From CAWFKS01 sp963816435 (GTDB lineage: Bacteria > Pseudomonadota > Alphaproteobacteria > Rhizobiales > Rhizobiaceae), in assembly GCA_963816435.1 (NCBI GenBank), contig CAWFKS010000018.1:1-64000 (forward strand): a stretch of DNA of 64,000 bases, given 5' to 3'. Below the pieces are notes generated by a model that was given only the letters and a program-made list of their open reading frames with translations, was not told the DNA's origin and ran no database searches. Shown here in pieces: positions 40,410 to 49,223 of the stretch. The position numbers and the translations under genes are program-made. Numbering within the stretch: position 1 is the stretch's first letter; every line of letters begins with the position of its first letter.

Positions 40410-40492
40410 CACCGGTGGAGGCGGCGCGCGTCGCGGCGACCAAGCCGGCCGCTGAGTCCGCCGCCGCCAGCAATCTGTGAAAGGAGCTCGCC

Positions 40493-41272
40493 ATGCCGGT
40501 CACCGATCCGCTCTTTCCGGACAAGGGTGCTGCGCTCGTCATCGGCGGCAGCGGCGGCGTCGGCGCGGAAATCTGCCGTACTCTGGCGCGGGACGGCTGC
40601 GATGTGGCGCTCACCTATTTCGGCAACGAGGCGCGCGCGAAGATGGCAGCGGGATTCGTCGAAGCCGAAGGCAGGAAGGCGAGCGTCCACCGCATCGACA
40701 TCTCAGACACGCAGGCAACGCGCGAGCTGGCCGCCGACGTCGCCGCGAAGCATGGCGGCATCCACACGCTCGTCTACGCAGCCGGCCCGCTGGTGCCGCT
40801 CATCCATCTGAGCAAGATCGACCCGGAACTGATGAAGAAGCACCTGATGCAGGACACGTTCGGCTTCTTCAACGTGGTCCAGTCCGCGCTGCCTCATCTA
40901 CGGGAGACGAAGGGCTCAATCATCGCCTGCCAGACCGCGGCCCACTTCCGCTATGCCGCCGCCGACGGGCTCTCCGTGGTGCCGAAGGCCGGCGTAAACG
41001 CCCTGATGAAGGGCATCGCCAAGGAAGAAGGCCGCTTCGGCGTGCGCGCCAACGGCGTGGCGCTCGGCATGATAGACGCAGGCCAGCAGCCCGAACTCAT
41101 CAAGCAGGGCTTCATCGACGAGAAATATTTCGAGGCCGCCGCCCGCAACACGCCGCTGCGGCGCAACGGCGAGGCCATCGACGTCGCCGAGGCCGTCGCC
41201 TATCTCGCCTCCGCCCGCGCAGGTTTCGTCACCGGCCAGGTGATCTGCGTCGACGGCGGCTACTCGATCTGA
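40493..41272 (+). CDS. SDR-family protein with serine in place of the catalytic tyrosine
   Basis: A 259-residue SDR with the coenzyme loop VIGGSGGVGAEICRTL and the C-terminal VTGQVICVDGGYSI. The active site departs from the family. Where YxxxK should stand the sequence is LSVVPKAGVNAL, with serine four residues before the lysine, and the nearest tyrosine is nine residues before that lysine's serine region (FRYAAADG). It may still reduce a substrate by a modified mechanism, or be an isomerase or a binding protein. The start follows AAAGGAGCTCGCC. It is the last gene before the thiolase and its regulatory box. Confidence 0.8.
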   Translation: MPVTDPLFPDKGAALVIGGSGGVGAEICRTLARDGCDVALTYFGNEARAKMAAGFVEAEGRKASVHRIDISDTQATRELAADVAAKHGGIHTLVYAAGPLVPLIHLSKIDPELMKKHLMQDTFGFFNVVQSALPHLRETKGSIIACQTAAHFRYAAADGLSVVPKAGVNALMKGIAKEEGRFGVRANGVALGMIDAGQQPELIKQGFIDEKYFEAAARNTPLRRNGEAIDVAEAVAYLASARAGFVTGQVICVDGGYSI

Positions 41273-41287
41273 CAGCGGTACTGGTCT

Positions 41288-41307
41288 TAGTCCGGTCAGA
41301 CGATGCC
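41288..41307 (+). promoter_or_regulatory. TAGTC/GGACGATGCC box 5
   Basis: TAGTC-CGGTC-AGACGATGCC, a near-full match, lies 53 bases upstream of the thiolase start at 41360. Confidence 0.72.
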
Positions 41308-41359
41308 CCCTCGCCTCGCCGCTCCTAACGCTGGGATCAAAACCCTCCAGGAGCTGCCC

Positions 41360-42565
41360 TTGCGCGAAGCCGTCATCGTATCCGTCGCCCGCACCCCGAT
41401 CGCCAAGGCATTCCGCGGCGCCTACAACGACACCGAGGCCCCGGCGCTTTCGGGCCACGTCGCGCGCCACGCCGTGGAGCGCGCCGGCGTCGATGCGGCC
41501 GAGATCGAGGACTGCATCATCGGGTGTTCCGCCCAGCAGGGCACGCAGGGCTACAATCTCGGTCGCCTGACCGCCGCCGCGGCGGGTCTTCCCACCAGCG
41601 TGCCCGGCACCACGATCGACCGCATGTGCTCGTCCGGTCTGATGGCGGTAGCCACGGCCGCGCGCCAGATCATGGTCGAGGGCATGGATGTCGTGCTGGC
41701 CGGCGGCGTCGAATCGATCAGCCTTACCCAGAACAAGCACAAGAACAGCTATCGCTCGCGCTCGGAAACCGTCGTCGCGCAGTGGCCGCACATGTATATG
41801 ACGATGATCGAGACGGCCGAGATCGTCGCGCGCAAATACGGCGTCTCGCGCGAGGTGCAGGACGAATTCGCGCTTCAAAGCCAGTTGCGCACGGCCGCCG
41901 CCGACCAGGCGGGCCGCTTCGACGACGAGATCGTCCCGCTGAAAACGACCAAGCTGGTGACCGATCGCGAGACGAAGGAGACGCATCCGCAAGAGGTGTG
42001 CCTCGAGCGCGACGAGGGCTTTCGGCCCGACACGACGCTCGAAGGCCTGGCCACCCTGCCGCCCGTCTTCGCCGACGGCGAGGTGATCGCGAAGGGCGAA
42101 TACGTCACCGCCGGCAACGCCTCGCAGCTTTCGGACGGGGCAGCCGCGCTCGTTCTCATGGAACGCTCGCTCGCCGAGAAGCGCGGGCTGACGCCGCTCG
42201 GCATCTATCGCGGCATGGCCGTGGCCGGTGTAGCGCCCGAGGAAATGGGGATCGGCCCGGTGCTGGCGGTACCCAAGCTGCTCGAAAGGCACGGACTGAA
42301 GACCGACGATATCGGCCTGTGGGAGCTGAACGAGGCCTTCGCCAGCCAGGCGGTCTACTGCCGCGACCAGCTCGGCATCGACCCGGACAGGCTCAACGTC
42401 GACGGCGGCGCCATAGCGGTCGGCCACCCGTTCGGCATGACCGGCGCCCGGCAGACCGGCCACATACTCATCGAGGGCCGACGCCGCGGCGTGAAATACG
42501 GCGTCGTGACGATGTGCGTCGGCGGCGGCATGGGCGCCGCCGGCCTGTTCGAGATCTGCGCCTGA
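41360..42565 (+). CDS. fadA6: Thiolase, FadA6-like
   Basis: A 401-residue thiolase with all three catalytic groups: the cysteine in TIDRMCSSGLMAVA, the histidine in VDGGAIAVGHPFGMTGARQT and the cysteine in VTMCVGGGMGAAG. It cleaves a 3-ketoacyl-CoA. In the HIP pathway this role belongs to FadA6, and the company of ipdAB, ipdC and fadE30 homologues supports that assignment, though thiolases are alike and the symbol is tentative. The TTG start at 41360 is chosen because CAGGAGCTGCCC precedes it and the protein then begins LREAVIVSVARTPIAKAF. An upstream ATG at 41303 falls inside the regulatory box. Confidence 0.84.
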   Translation: MREAVIVSVARTPIAKAFRGAYNDTEAPALSGHVARHAVERAGVDAAEIEDCIIGCSAQQGTQGYNLGRLTAAAAGLPTSVPGTTIDRMCSSGLMAVATAARQIMVEGMDVVLAGGVESISLTQNKHKNSYRSRSETVVAQWPHMYMTMIETAEIVARKYGVSREVQDEFALQSQLRTAAADQAGRFDDEIVPLKTTKLVTDRETKETHPQEVCLERDEGFRPDTTLEGLATLPPVFADGEVIAKGEYVTAGNASQLSDGAAALVLMERSLAEKRGLTPLGIYRGMAVAGVAPEEMGIGPVLAVPKLLERHGLKTDDIGLWELNEAFASQAVYCRDQLGIDPDRLNVDGGAIAVGHPFGMTGARQTGHILIEGRRRGVKYGVVTMCVGGGMGAAGLFEICA

Positions 42566-42566
42566 C

Positions 42567-43164
42567 ATGACGGCAGATGCTCCGGCCGCCCTCTCGCCAA
42601 TCCTCGGGCCGGCGACCCAGCTCGGCTTCGTAGTGCGCGACGTGGAAGCGGCGGTGCGTCACTGGATCGAGGTGTTCGGCATCGGGCCGTTCGTCGTGAT
42701 GGAGCACGGAACGTCGGTGCCACCGCCGGTGACCTACATGCGCGGCCGGCCCGTCTCGGTCGAGCTCAAGCTGGCGTTCGGCTTCAGCGGCGACGTCCAG
42801 ATCGAACTCATCGAGCAGACGAACGACGCCCCCTCCCCCTATACCGAATTCCTGGCCGGCGGCCGCGAGGGCCTGCAGCACCTGGGCTACTGGGTGCACG
42901 ACCATGCAGCGGCCACGCAGCGGGTTGAGGCCGCAGGCTACCGGCCGGTCTACGAGATCAGGGTGGCGGGACAGGAACTGCCGATCGTCTACTACGAATC
43001 GCCTTCGGTCCTCGGTCCCATGCTGGAGCTGGTACCGCCGAAATGGCGGCGCTCGCGCGAGGCGATCCGCACAGTCACCGCCGCATGGAAAGGCGGCGAG
43101 CCCGGTGATGCGATACGACACCTATTCGGAATTTCTGAAAAAGGCAGGCGTCAGCTTCGACTGA
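42567..43164 (+). CDS. Glyoxalase/VOC superfamily protein (one frameshift)
   Basis: A vicinal-oxygen-chelate protein of about 198 residues after repair, with LGFVVRDVEAAVRHWIEVFG and HLGYWVHDHAAATQRVEAAG as the two paired modules, similar in layout to methylmalonyl-CoA epimerase-type proteins. One extra G near 43104 diverts the frame. Removing it gives the C-terminus GEPVMRYDTYSEFLKKAG and a stop at 43162. The start overlaps the end of the thiolase region (one base between stop and ATG). It could be an epimerase acting on a branched CoA ester, or a lyase. Confidence 0.76.
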
Positions 43165-43180
43165 GGCGCCGTGGCGGGGT

Positions 43181-43942
43181 TTACGGGAGCAGTTGCTCCA
43201 GCGCCTCGATCTGGCCCTTCAGCGCCTGAATCGTGCCGCGCACGGCCGCCAGATCGCCGTTGGCCGCATTCGGCTGGCGCAATCCCTCGATGGCGATGTC
43301 GGCAATCACCTCAGCGATCTCGCGCGGCGATTTCGAGCCTGCCGGCGAATACCAGCGCGAGGTCCAGTTCGCCATGCCGATCACCGCGAACGCGGCGATC
43401 TTCGGGTCGACGTCGCGGAACTCGCCGGCCGCGATGCCGTCGGTGATGCAGCGCACGTAGAAATCGTAGATCTGCCGGCGGCTCTGATTGTAGAGACCGC
43501 CGAGATGTTCGGGGATCTGCGCCTCAAGGCGCGAAAACAGGATAAATCTAGACCCCGACGACAGCCTGCGCACGATGCCGTCGGTCACCGCGCGTCGCAG
43601 CCGTTCCGTGGCGGTGAGGCTGGCATCCTCGATGAGCCCCTGCAACTGGTGCGACGGCGTGAGCGCTTCGGCCTCCACCAGCGCCGCCAAGATCTCTTCC
43701 TTGTTGCGGAAGTAGTGATAGACGGCGGACCGGCCGAGCCCGATCTCTTGGGCGATGTCGCCCATGCCCGTCTGCGCATAGCCCTTGGAATCGAACATCT
43801 TCGCGGCGATGTCGATGAGTTGCTCGCGCACCAGTTCCTTGCGCGGATTGGTCGGCTGCCTGGCGGAGCGCGGCGGAGCGGAGCGCTCCTTCCGGCGGCG
43901 AGCGGCGGCTTCCGGCGTGGCGGCCTTGGTGCTGGTGCTCAT
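43181..43942 (-). CDS. TetR family transcriptional regulator
   Basis: A 253-residue repressor. The DNA-binding domain is near residues 38-85, with IDIAAKMFDSKGYAQTGMGD and GLGRSAVYHYFRNKEEIL. It is preceded by an unusually long basic, low-complexity arm (RRRKERSAPPRSARQ) and ends in a helix rich in heptads (GTIQALKGQIEALEQLLP) that could form a coiled coil. The actinobacterial HIP cluster is controlled by a TetR protein, KstR2, that senses HIP-CoA, so this is a natural candidate for the same role and for binding the TAGTC boxes. No box lies at its own promoter. Confidence 0.85.
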   Translation of the reverse strand: MSTSTKAATPEAAARRRKERSAPPRSARQPTNPRKELVREQLIDIAAKMFDSKGYAQTGMGDIAQEIGLGRSAVYHYFRNKEEILAALVEAEALTPSHQLQGLIEDASLTATERLRRAVTDGIVRRLSSGSRFILFSRLEAQIPEHLGGLYNQSRRQIYDFYVRCITDGIAAGEFRDVDPKIAAFAVIGMANWTSRWYSPAGSKSPREIAEVIADIAIEGLRQPNAANGDLAAVRGTIQALKGQIEALEQLLP

Positions 43943-44061
43943 GCGCGTCTCACACTGTCTTCGGTCGCGGTCGGCCGAGTGCGGCGAACCGGTCTGCTGC
44001 GGCATCTAGCCGATTGAACCACGTCGATAAAGCCGGCGAGACCGTTTTGTTGCCGACGCTT

Positions 44062-44931
44062 TCAGCGCGCATAGGCGAGCCCCAGTCTGTGCTGCCGGTT
44101 CTTGAGCGTGTCGCGGAAGGCCTCGGCCACCGTCTCGTCTGTCCATTCGCCCTTCAGCACGGGATCGGCGATCATCGGATGCGTCACGAAGGACAACTCG
44201 TCGCCGGCGATGCGCACAACCTGCCCGTTGATACCGGCGGCGCGGTCGGAAAGCAGGAAGGCGACGACCGGGGCATTGGTCGCCGCGGCCGGCAGGCTGG
44301 TGTAGACGACCTCGCGGCTGGCGGACTGCTGCGCTAGATAGCCCATGTTGGAAGCCGACATCTCGGTTTCGGCGAGCGGGGACACCGCGTTGATGCGAAC
44401 CGGCGTGTCCTTCAGCTCGAGCGCCCAGCTATAGGTGAGCGAGGCCACGGCCGCCTTGGATGCGCCGTAGCCGCCCAGCGCGATGTCGCCGGCCTGCGAT
44501 CCAGACGCGACGTTGACGATCGAACCCTTCGTACCGGCATCGAGCATCGCCCGGATGGCGTGGACGCCGCAGGCGGCCGTGCCGATCGTGTTGACGCCCA
44601 GCATGGCACGAAGGTCGGCCTCGCTCATCTCGGTCGCGCGGCCGTGCCGCAATATGCCGGCATTGCTGACCAGGCCGTCGATGCGGCCATATTCGCTCAC
44701 GCAGGTCGCGACGAGCTCGCCTGCGTAGTCCCACGACGAGACGTCGCCGGACGAGGCGATCGCCTGGCCGCCGGCATCCCGGATCGCCGCCGCCATGGCT
44801 TCGGCCGCATCCTTCGCGACATCGTTGACGACCAGCATCGCGCCCAGTGCCGCGCAATGGCGCGCATAGGCCGCGCCGAGCCCGCGCCCCGCACCTGTGA
44901 TCACCACCGCCTTGTCGTCGAGAAGTCCCAT
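44062..44931 (-). CDS. Short-chain dehydrogenase/reductase (SDR)
   Basis: An SDR of about 289 residues with TGAGRGLGAAYARHCAALGA, GLVSNAGILRHGRA and the YGASKAAV catalytic pair. The extended C-terminus after NGQVVRIAGDELSF resembles the dehydrogenase domain of the peroxisomal multifunctional enzyme/HSD17B4 group, which act on hydroxyacyl-CoA or hydroxysteroids. The start at 44931 (MGLLDDK) is chosen. An in-frame ATG at 44955 is possible. It lies 50 bases after the SnoaL-like gene on the minus strand. Confidence 0.82.
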   Translation of the reverse strand: MGLLDDKAVVITGAGRGLGAAYARHCAALGAMLVVNDVAKDAAEAMAAAIRDAGGQAIASSGDVSSWDYAGELVATCVSEYGRIDGLVSNAGILRHGRATEMSEADLRAMLGVNTIGTAACGVHAIRAMLDAGTKGSIVNVASGSQAGDIALGGYGASKAAVASLTYSWALELKDTPVRINAVSPLAETEMSASNMGYLAQQSASREVVYTSLPAAATNAPVVAFLLSDRAAGINGQVVRIAGDELSFVTHPMIADPVLKGEWTDETVAEAFRDTLKNRQHRLGLAYAR

Positions 44932-44981
44932 GTCGCCGCCTTTTTCGTTCGCCATCACGATGCGATGGCAGGCCGCAGGCT

Positions 44982-45470
44982 TCATACCTCGTTCGGACGA
45001 TGCCGCAGGAGCAGGTCCCGCGCCTCCGGCGAGCCGTCAAGCAACCGGTTGGTGCGCCGTGCCACCTGCCAGCCGGCGCCAGCCCGCACGAGCTCCCAGC
45101 GATTGGCGCAGGTGCGATCAGCGCGCCAGCCGTTGCCGTCCCTGACGAATACCTGCGAGTAGTTGACCGCGACGGCACGGTCGCCCTCGATCTCTATGCG
45201 CGGCAGGCTGAGCACATGCGCAGAGCCCGCGGCCACGTAGGCTCGGTGGGTGTCGAGGTCGATCAGGTTTGCAACCGCCTCGCGTCCCTCGAGCGGCCCG
45301 GTGCCGAAATCGTAGGAGCCTTCCTGCGACCACAGCGCGGCGACACCGTCACGATCGAGACCGTCGACCGCCGGCCCGTAGGAGGCGATGAGGTCGAATA
45401 TCGCCAGCCGGTCATCGAGTTCGGCGAGTTTACGCTCCAGCGCGTCGAGCCGGTCGTTGACGTCATTCAT
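44982..45470 (-). CDS. SnoaL-like protein
   Basis: A protein of about 162 residues with an N-terminal charged helix (LDALERKLAELDDRLAIFDL) and then the SnoaL_4 pattern IASYGPAVDGLDRDGVAALW, with W-S-Q-E-G-S-Y-D-F following. Catalytic use is uncertain in this fold. The ATG at 45470 is assumed. A GTG at 45479 that overlaps the stop of the SDR gene (GTGA) is equally possible. It is one of three such proteins in the right half. An antisense half-match to the TAGTC box lies inside its last codons (44995-45004). Confidence 0.77.
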   Translation of the reverse strand: MNDVNDRLDALERKLAELDDRLAIFDLIASYGPAVDGLDRDGVAALWSQEGSYDFGTGPLEGREAVANLIDLDTHRAYVAAGSAHVLSLPRIEIEGDRAVAVNYSQVFVRDGNGWRADRTCANRWELVRAGAGWQVARRTNRLLDGSPEARDLLLRHRPNEV

Positions 45471-45475
45471 GCCGC

Positions 45476-46246
45476 TCACCCGAGGTTCTGCGCGCCGTCG
45501 ACGACGAGCACGCTGCCGGACACGAAGGAGGCATCGTCCGACGCGAGATAGGCGATCGCCGACGCCACCTCCTCCGGCGTTCCGCCCTCCTTGCGTCCGT
45601 CGAGTCTCGGCGGGCGGGTCAGCAGCAGCTTGTCCTGCCCTTCCAGCGGCGTGATGCCGGCCGAAAGCGCGGTCTTGATGCGCCCGGGAGCCACCGCGTT
45701 GAAGCGGACGCCGGACGAGGCGTATTCCGCCGCGAGCGACTTCGTCAGCGCGATGATCCCGGCCTTGGCCGCCGCATAGTGCGCGGCATAGCCGACCCCG
45801 TGAATGCCGGCCGTCGAGGACGTCGCGACGAAATTGCCCCTGCTTTCGATGAGGGCGGGAAGTGCAGCCTGGACGATCCGCGCGACGCTCGTCAGGTTGA
45901 CGGCGATCAGCAGCGACCAGTCGGCCGGCGAGATGTCGGCGAAATGCGACCGGCGATAGATGCCTGCGTTGCAGACGACGCAGTCCAGCCCGCCGAGCGC
46001 TTCGGCCGCGTCGCTTGTCATGCGCGCCGAGGCGTCGCCGTCGGCCGCGTCGTAGACGAAGGTTCGCGCCTCCGCGCCGTGCTGCGAGCGCAATGCGGCG
46101 GCGACCGCGTCCAGGCCCGGCGCATCGCGATCCGCCAGCGCCAGCTGCGCGCCTTCGCCGGCAAGTCGCTCGGCCGTGGCGCGGCCGATCCCGCTGGCAG
46201 CGCCGGTCACCAGCACCGTCTTCCGTTCGAACCGCCGTTCGGCCAC
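45476..46246 (-). CDS. Short-chain dehydrogenase/reductase (SDR)
   Basis: A 256-residue SDR with TGAASGIGRATAERLAGEGA, CVVCNAGIYRRSHF, YAAAKAG and the C-terminal SGSVLVVDGAQNLG. The GTG start at 46246 is set by GGAGAGGACAGC. A longer start at 46279 is possible but lies in the divergent control region. It is the first gene of a three-gene minus-strand unit with a SnoaL-like gene and another SDR, opposite the acyl-CoA dehydrogenase operon. Confidence 0.82.
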   Translation of the reverse strand: MAERRFERKTVLVTGAASGIGRATAERLAGEGAQLALADRDAPGLDAVAAALRSQHGAEARTFVYDAADGDASARMTSDAAEALGGLDCVVCNAGIYRRSHFADISPADWSLLIAVNLTSVARIVQAALPALIESRGNFVATSSTAGIHGVGYAAHYAAAKAGIIALTKSLAAEYASSGVRFNAVAPGRIKTALSAGITPLEGQDKLLLTRPPRLDGRKEGGTPEEVASAIAYLASDDASFVSGSVLVVDGAQNLG

Positions 46247-46298
46247 GCTGTCCTCTCCGATTGCGAGGCGATACGACACCGCAAGGCGGTTGCCGACA

Positions 46299-46318
46299 TC
46301 ATTCGTTCAGACGATGCC
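46299..46318 (+). promoter_or_regulatory. TAGTC/GGACGATGCC box 6 (right half only)
   Basis: TCATT-CGTTC-AGACGATGCC keeps the right half but not the left. It is only 26 bases upstream of the acyl-CoA dehydrogenase start at 46344, in a divergent promoter region. Confidence 0.4.
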
Positions 46319-46343
46319 GCCGACGGCGGGAGGACGTGAATTG

Positions 46344-47487
46344 ATGGTGATGAATCTCGAACTGACAGACGATCAGGCGCGGATGCGCGACGAGGCACGG
46401 CGCGTGCTTTCCGGGCGCGCGAGTTCGGCCGAACTGCGCCGCGCCATCGAGACGTCGGGCGGCTTCGATGCGGATTTGTGGCGCACGATCGGCGGCGAAC
46501 TCGGCTGGTGCGCGGTGACCGTGCCCGAGGATGCCGGCGGCCTTGGTCTCGGTGCATTGGAGCTGGCCCTGCTGATGGAAGAGACGGGCCGCCGGCTCGC
46601 GCCGGTCCCGCTGTGGTCGACCGCTTGCCTCGCCGCGCCGATCGTTTCCGACGCTGGCGGCCGCGCCGGCCCGCACGGAGCTTCTCGGCAGGATCGCGGA
46701 AGGCGGGGCCGTCGCGGTCGCCCTCGCCAATCCCGGCGCGCCAGATCCGACTGCCGAAACGACCATCACCGCCGCGCCGCTGGCCGGAGGGTACCTACTG
46801 GAAGGCACCTGCCCGGTGGTCTTCGATCTCGCCTCCGCCGAAACGGTTCTGGTGCCGGCGCGGCTCGGCCACGGCGGAAAGCTCGCACTGTTCGCCCTGG
46901 CGCGCGGTTCCGGCATCGTCGTGCGCCCGCTGGAAACGCTCGACCCGACGCGGCCGGCCGCCGAATTGCGCGTATTCCGGATGGCGGTGGAAGGAAGCAC
47001 GCGCATCGACCGGGACGGCTTCACGTCCGGCGATTTCGCCGTTCCGTTACGCATCGCGCGCCTGGGTCTTGCGGCCGAGCAGATTGGCGCCGCGCAGGGC
47101 GTGTTCGATCTCACCCTCGCCTACATCTCCGGACGCGTGCAGTTCGGCAGAACCATCGCCTCGTTCCAGGCGATCAAGCATCGCTGCGCCGAACTGGTGG
47201 TGGAACTCGCAGAGGCTCGGTCGCTGCTCTACGGCGCCGCAAGTTCGGTCGACGCGGGCGCACCCGAAACCGATCTCGAGCTCGACGCGCTCGGCGCACT
47301 CGCCTGCAATGTGCTGTGGCGTGCGGCGGAAGAGGCGATCCAGCTGCACGGCGGCGTCGGCAACACGTGGGAATATGACCCGCATTTCTATCTGCGCCGC
47401 GCGCAGGCGTCCGCCCACCTCTTCGGCTCGGCGGATGCCCGACTGGGGCGCATCGCCTCCCATCTTCTCGACGGCGAGGCGGCATGA
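46344..47487 (+). CDS. Acyl-CoA dehydrogenase, likely heteromeric partner of FadE30-like protein (one frameshift)
   Basis: An acyl-CoA dehydrogenase of about 380 residues after repair. It has LELALLMEETGRRLAPVPLW, the flavin region VQFGRTIASFQAIKHRCAE and the C-terminal QLHGGVGNTWEYDPHFYLR. One extra base near 46650 breaks the frame. Removing it joins APIVS to TLAAAPARTELLGRIAEGG. The ATG at 46344 follows GGGAGGACGTGAATTG. Its stop overlaps the start of the next dehydrogenase, and such pairs in steroid catabolism often form alpha2beta2 heterotetramers in which one partner lacks some FAD contacts. That arrangement is inferred here. Confidence 0.82.
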
Positions 47488-48665
47488 CCGACGGCACGCA
47501 GGCGCTGAGAGAGGAAATCGCCGGGTGGATGCGCGAGCATTTGAACGGCCGGTTCGCGCCGCTCATCGACCGGGGACACGCCGGCGACGGCGATGCGTTG
47601 CCCGACCTGCGCAAGGAATGGGAACGCGAGCTTGCCGCCGGCGGCTGGACCTGCCCCGGCTGGCCCGCCGAATACGGCGGTCGTGGCCTTTCGGTGGCCG
47701 AGCAGGTCGCCTTCCAGGAGGAATACGCCCGCGCCGGGGGACCCGGCAGGCTCGGTCATATCGGCGAGGGGCTTCTCGGCCCCACGCTGATCGCCTTCGG
47801 CACAGACGAGCAGAAGCGCCGCTTCCTGCCGCCGATCCGCGAAGGTCGCGAATTCTGGTGCCAGGGCTATTCCGAGCCCGATGCCGGTTCCGACCTCGCC
47901 AACATCAGGACGCGGGCGCGCCGCGATCCCGATACCGGCGACTGGCTCGTCACCGGTCAGAAGGTCTGGACTTCGCTCGCCCACCTTTCCGACTGGATCT
48001 TCGTGCTCGCCCGCTGCGACGAAGGGTCCGTCGGCCCGAAAGGTCTGATCTTCCTGCTCGTGCCGCTCGACAGCGAGGGCATCGACATCCGGCCGATCCG
48101 CCAGATCGGAGGCGGCGAGGAGTTCAATTCGGTCTTCTTCGACGACGCGCGCACGTCGAAGGATTGCGTGCTCGGAGCACCGGGTGACGGCTGGAAGATC
48201 GCCATGGCGCTGCTCGGCTACGAACGCGGCATCTCCACGCTCGGCCAGCAGATGGGTTTTGCGCGTGAATTGCAGCGCATTGTCGATCTCGCCCGCGAGA
48301 ACGGGGCCGCCGACGACCCGGCAATCCGCGCCCGGCTTGCCCGCGCCTGGGCGGGGCTGCGCGCCATGCGCTACATGGCGATGCGCATGCTGTCGGAAAG
48401 CCCGGATCCGCAGGCCAGGCTCGAAAGCCTCGGCTACAAGTATCACTGGTCGAACTGGCACCGCGATCTCGGCAGGCTGGGAATGGACGTGCTCGGCTTC
48501 GCCGGCGGCGTGATCGCGGACGACCCGCGGGCCGAGGCACTTCGCCGGCTTTTCTTCTTCACCCGCGCCGATACCGTCTATGGCGGCACCAGCGAGATCC
48601 AGCTCAACATCATCGCCGAGCGCGGCCTCGAGATGCCGCGCGAGCCGCGTGGAAAGGCCGACTGA
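47484..48665 (+). CDS. fadE30: Acyl-CoA dehydrogenase, FadE30-like
   Basis: A 393-residue acyl-CoA dehydrogenase. The segments GGWTCPGWPAEYGGRGLS, FWCQGYSEPDAGSDLANI, NGQKVWTSLAHLSDW-like GQKVWTSLAHLSDWIFVLAR, GFADELGYERGISTLGQQ-type ERGISTLGQQMGFAREL and TRADTVYGGTSEIQLNIIAE follow those of mycobacterial FadE30. In the HIP pathway that enzyme dehydrogenates the propionyl side chain of a HIP-CoA intermediate. The start overlaps the preceding partner gene and the stop overlaps the next gene (TGATG). I am fairly sure of the subfamily by sequence memory, without a search. Confidence 0.84.
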   Translation: MTDGTQALREEIAGWMREHLNGRFAPLIDRGHAGDGDALPDLRKEWERELAAGGWTCPGWPAEYGGRGLSVAEQVAFQEEYARAGGPGRLGHIGEGLLGPTLIAFGTDEQKRRFLPPIREGREFWCQGYSEPDAGSDLANIRTRARRDPDTGDWLVTGQKVWTSLAHLSDWIFVLARCDEGSVGPKGLIFLLVPLDSEGIDIRPIRQIGGGEEFNSVFFDDARTSKDCVLGAPGDGWKIAMALLGYERGISTLGQQMGFARELQRIVDLARENGAADDPAIRARLARAWAGLRAMRYMAMRMLSESPDPQARLESLGYKYHWSNWHRDLGRLGMDVLGFAGGVIADDPRAEALRRLFFFTRADTVYGGTSEIQLNIIAERGLEMPREPRGKAD

Positions 48666-49213
48666 TGGGCTTTCGCGAACGCGACCTTGCCGAACTCGCT
48701 GCCCGCGACTGCCTGTGGCGGCTCGTCAACGCCTATTCGCGCGCCTGCGACCGGCGCGACTTCGCGCTGTTGCGGTCGCTCTACCACGACGACGCGCTGG
48801 AGGAGCATGGCGAAATGTTCACCGGCTCGCCCGACGACTACGTCGTCTGGGTGGCCACGGCGCTGGCGAAATGGTCGGCGACAGCGCACTACGTCGCCAA
48901 CGCGCTGTTCGAGATACGCGGCGAATACGCCGAGGGCGAGGTCTACAAGATCAACTTCCATCGCACGCTCGACTGCGCCGAGGAAATCGTCACCGGCAGC
49001 CGAAGCCTCGACCGCTTCGCGCGGCGCGACGGCGAATGGCGCTTTGCCGGGCGCTACGTGACGCTCGACTGGGCGCACCGGCGCCCGACGAGCCGCGCCG
49101 CCTACAGCAGCTTCGCCGCCGGCAGTCCCCACGGCAAACCCGGCGCCGACGACCTGTCTTATTCAAAACTCTCGCTGCTTGGCCGCATCGCCGAAGACGC
49201 CGCGCCCATTTGA
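48665..49213 (+). CDS. SnoaL-like protein
   Basis: A 182-residue protein with CLWRLVNAYSRACDRRDFAL and SLYHDDALEEHGEMF, the SnoaL_4 pattern. The fold is shared with ketosteroid isomerase and scytalone dehydratase, and a possible acid-base pair is the Asp-Asp in YHDDAL. It is coupled to the FadE30-like gene (TGATG) and followed by an SDR 10 bases later. I cannot tell whether it is catalytic. Confidence 0.77.
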   Translation: MGFRERDLAELAARDCLWRLVNAYSRACDRRDFALLRSLYHDDALEEHGEMFTGSPDDYVVWVATALAKWSATAHYVANALFEIRGEYAEGEVYKINFHRTLDCAEEIVTGSRSLDRFARRDGEWRFAGRYVTLDWAHRRPTSRAAYSSFAAGSPHGKPGADDLSYSKLSLLGRIAEDAAPI

Positions 49214-49223
49214 GGAGGAATTC

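Noticed and set aside
44995..45004. GGACGATGCC within the end of a SnoaL-like gene
   Set aside because: Only the right half of the box matches, it lies in coding sequence and it points antisense. Treated as chance.
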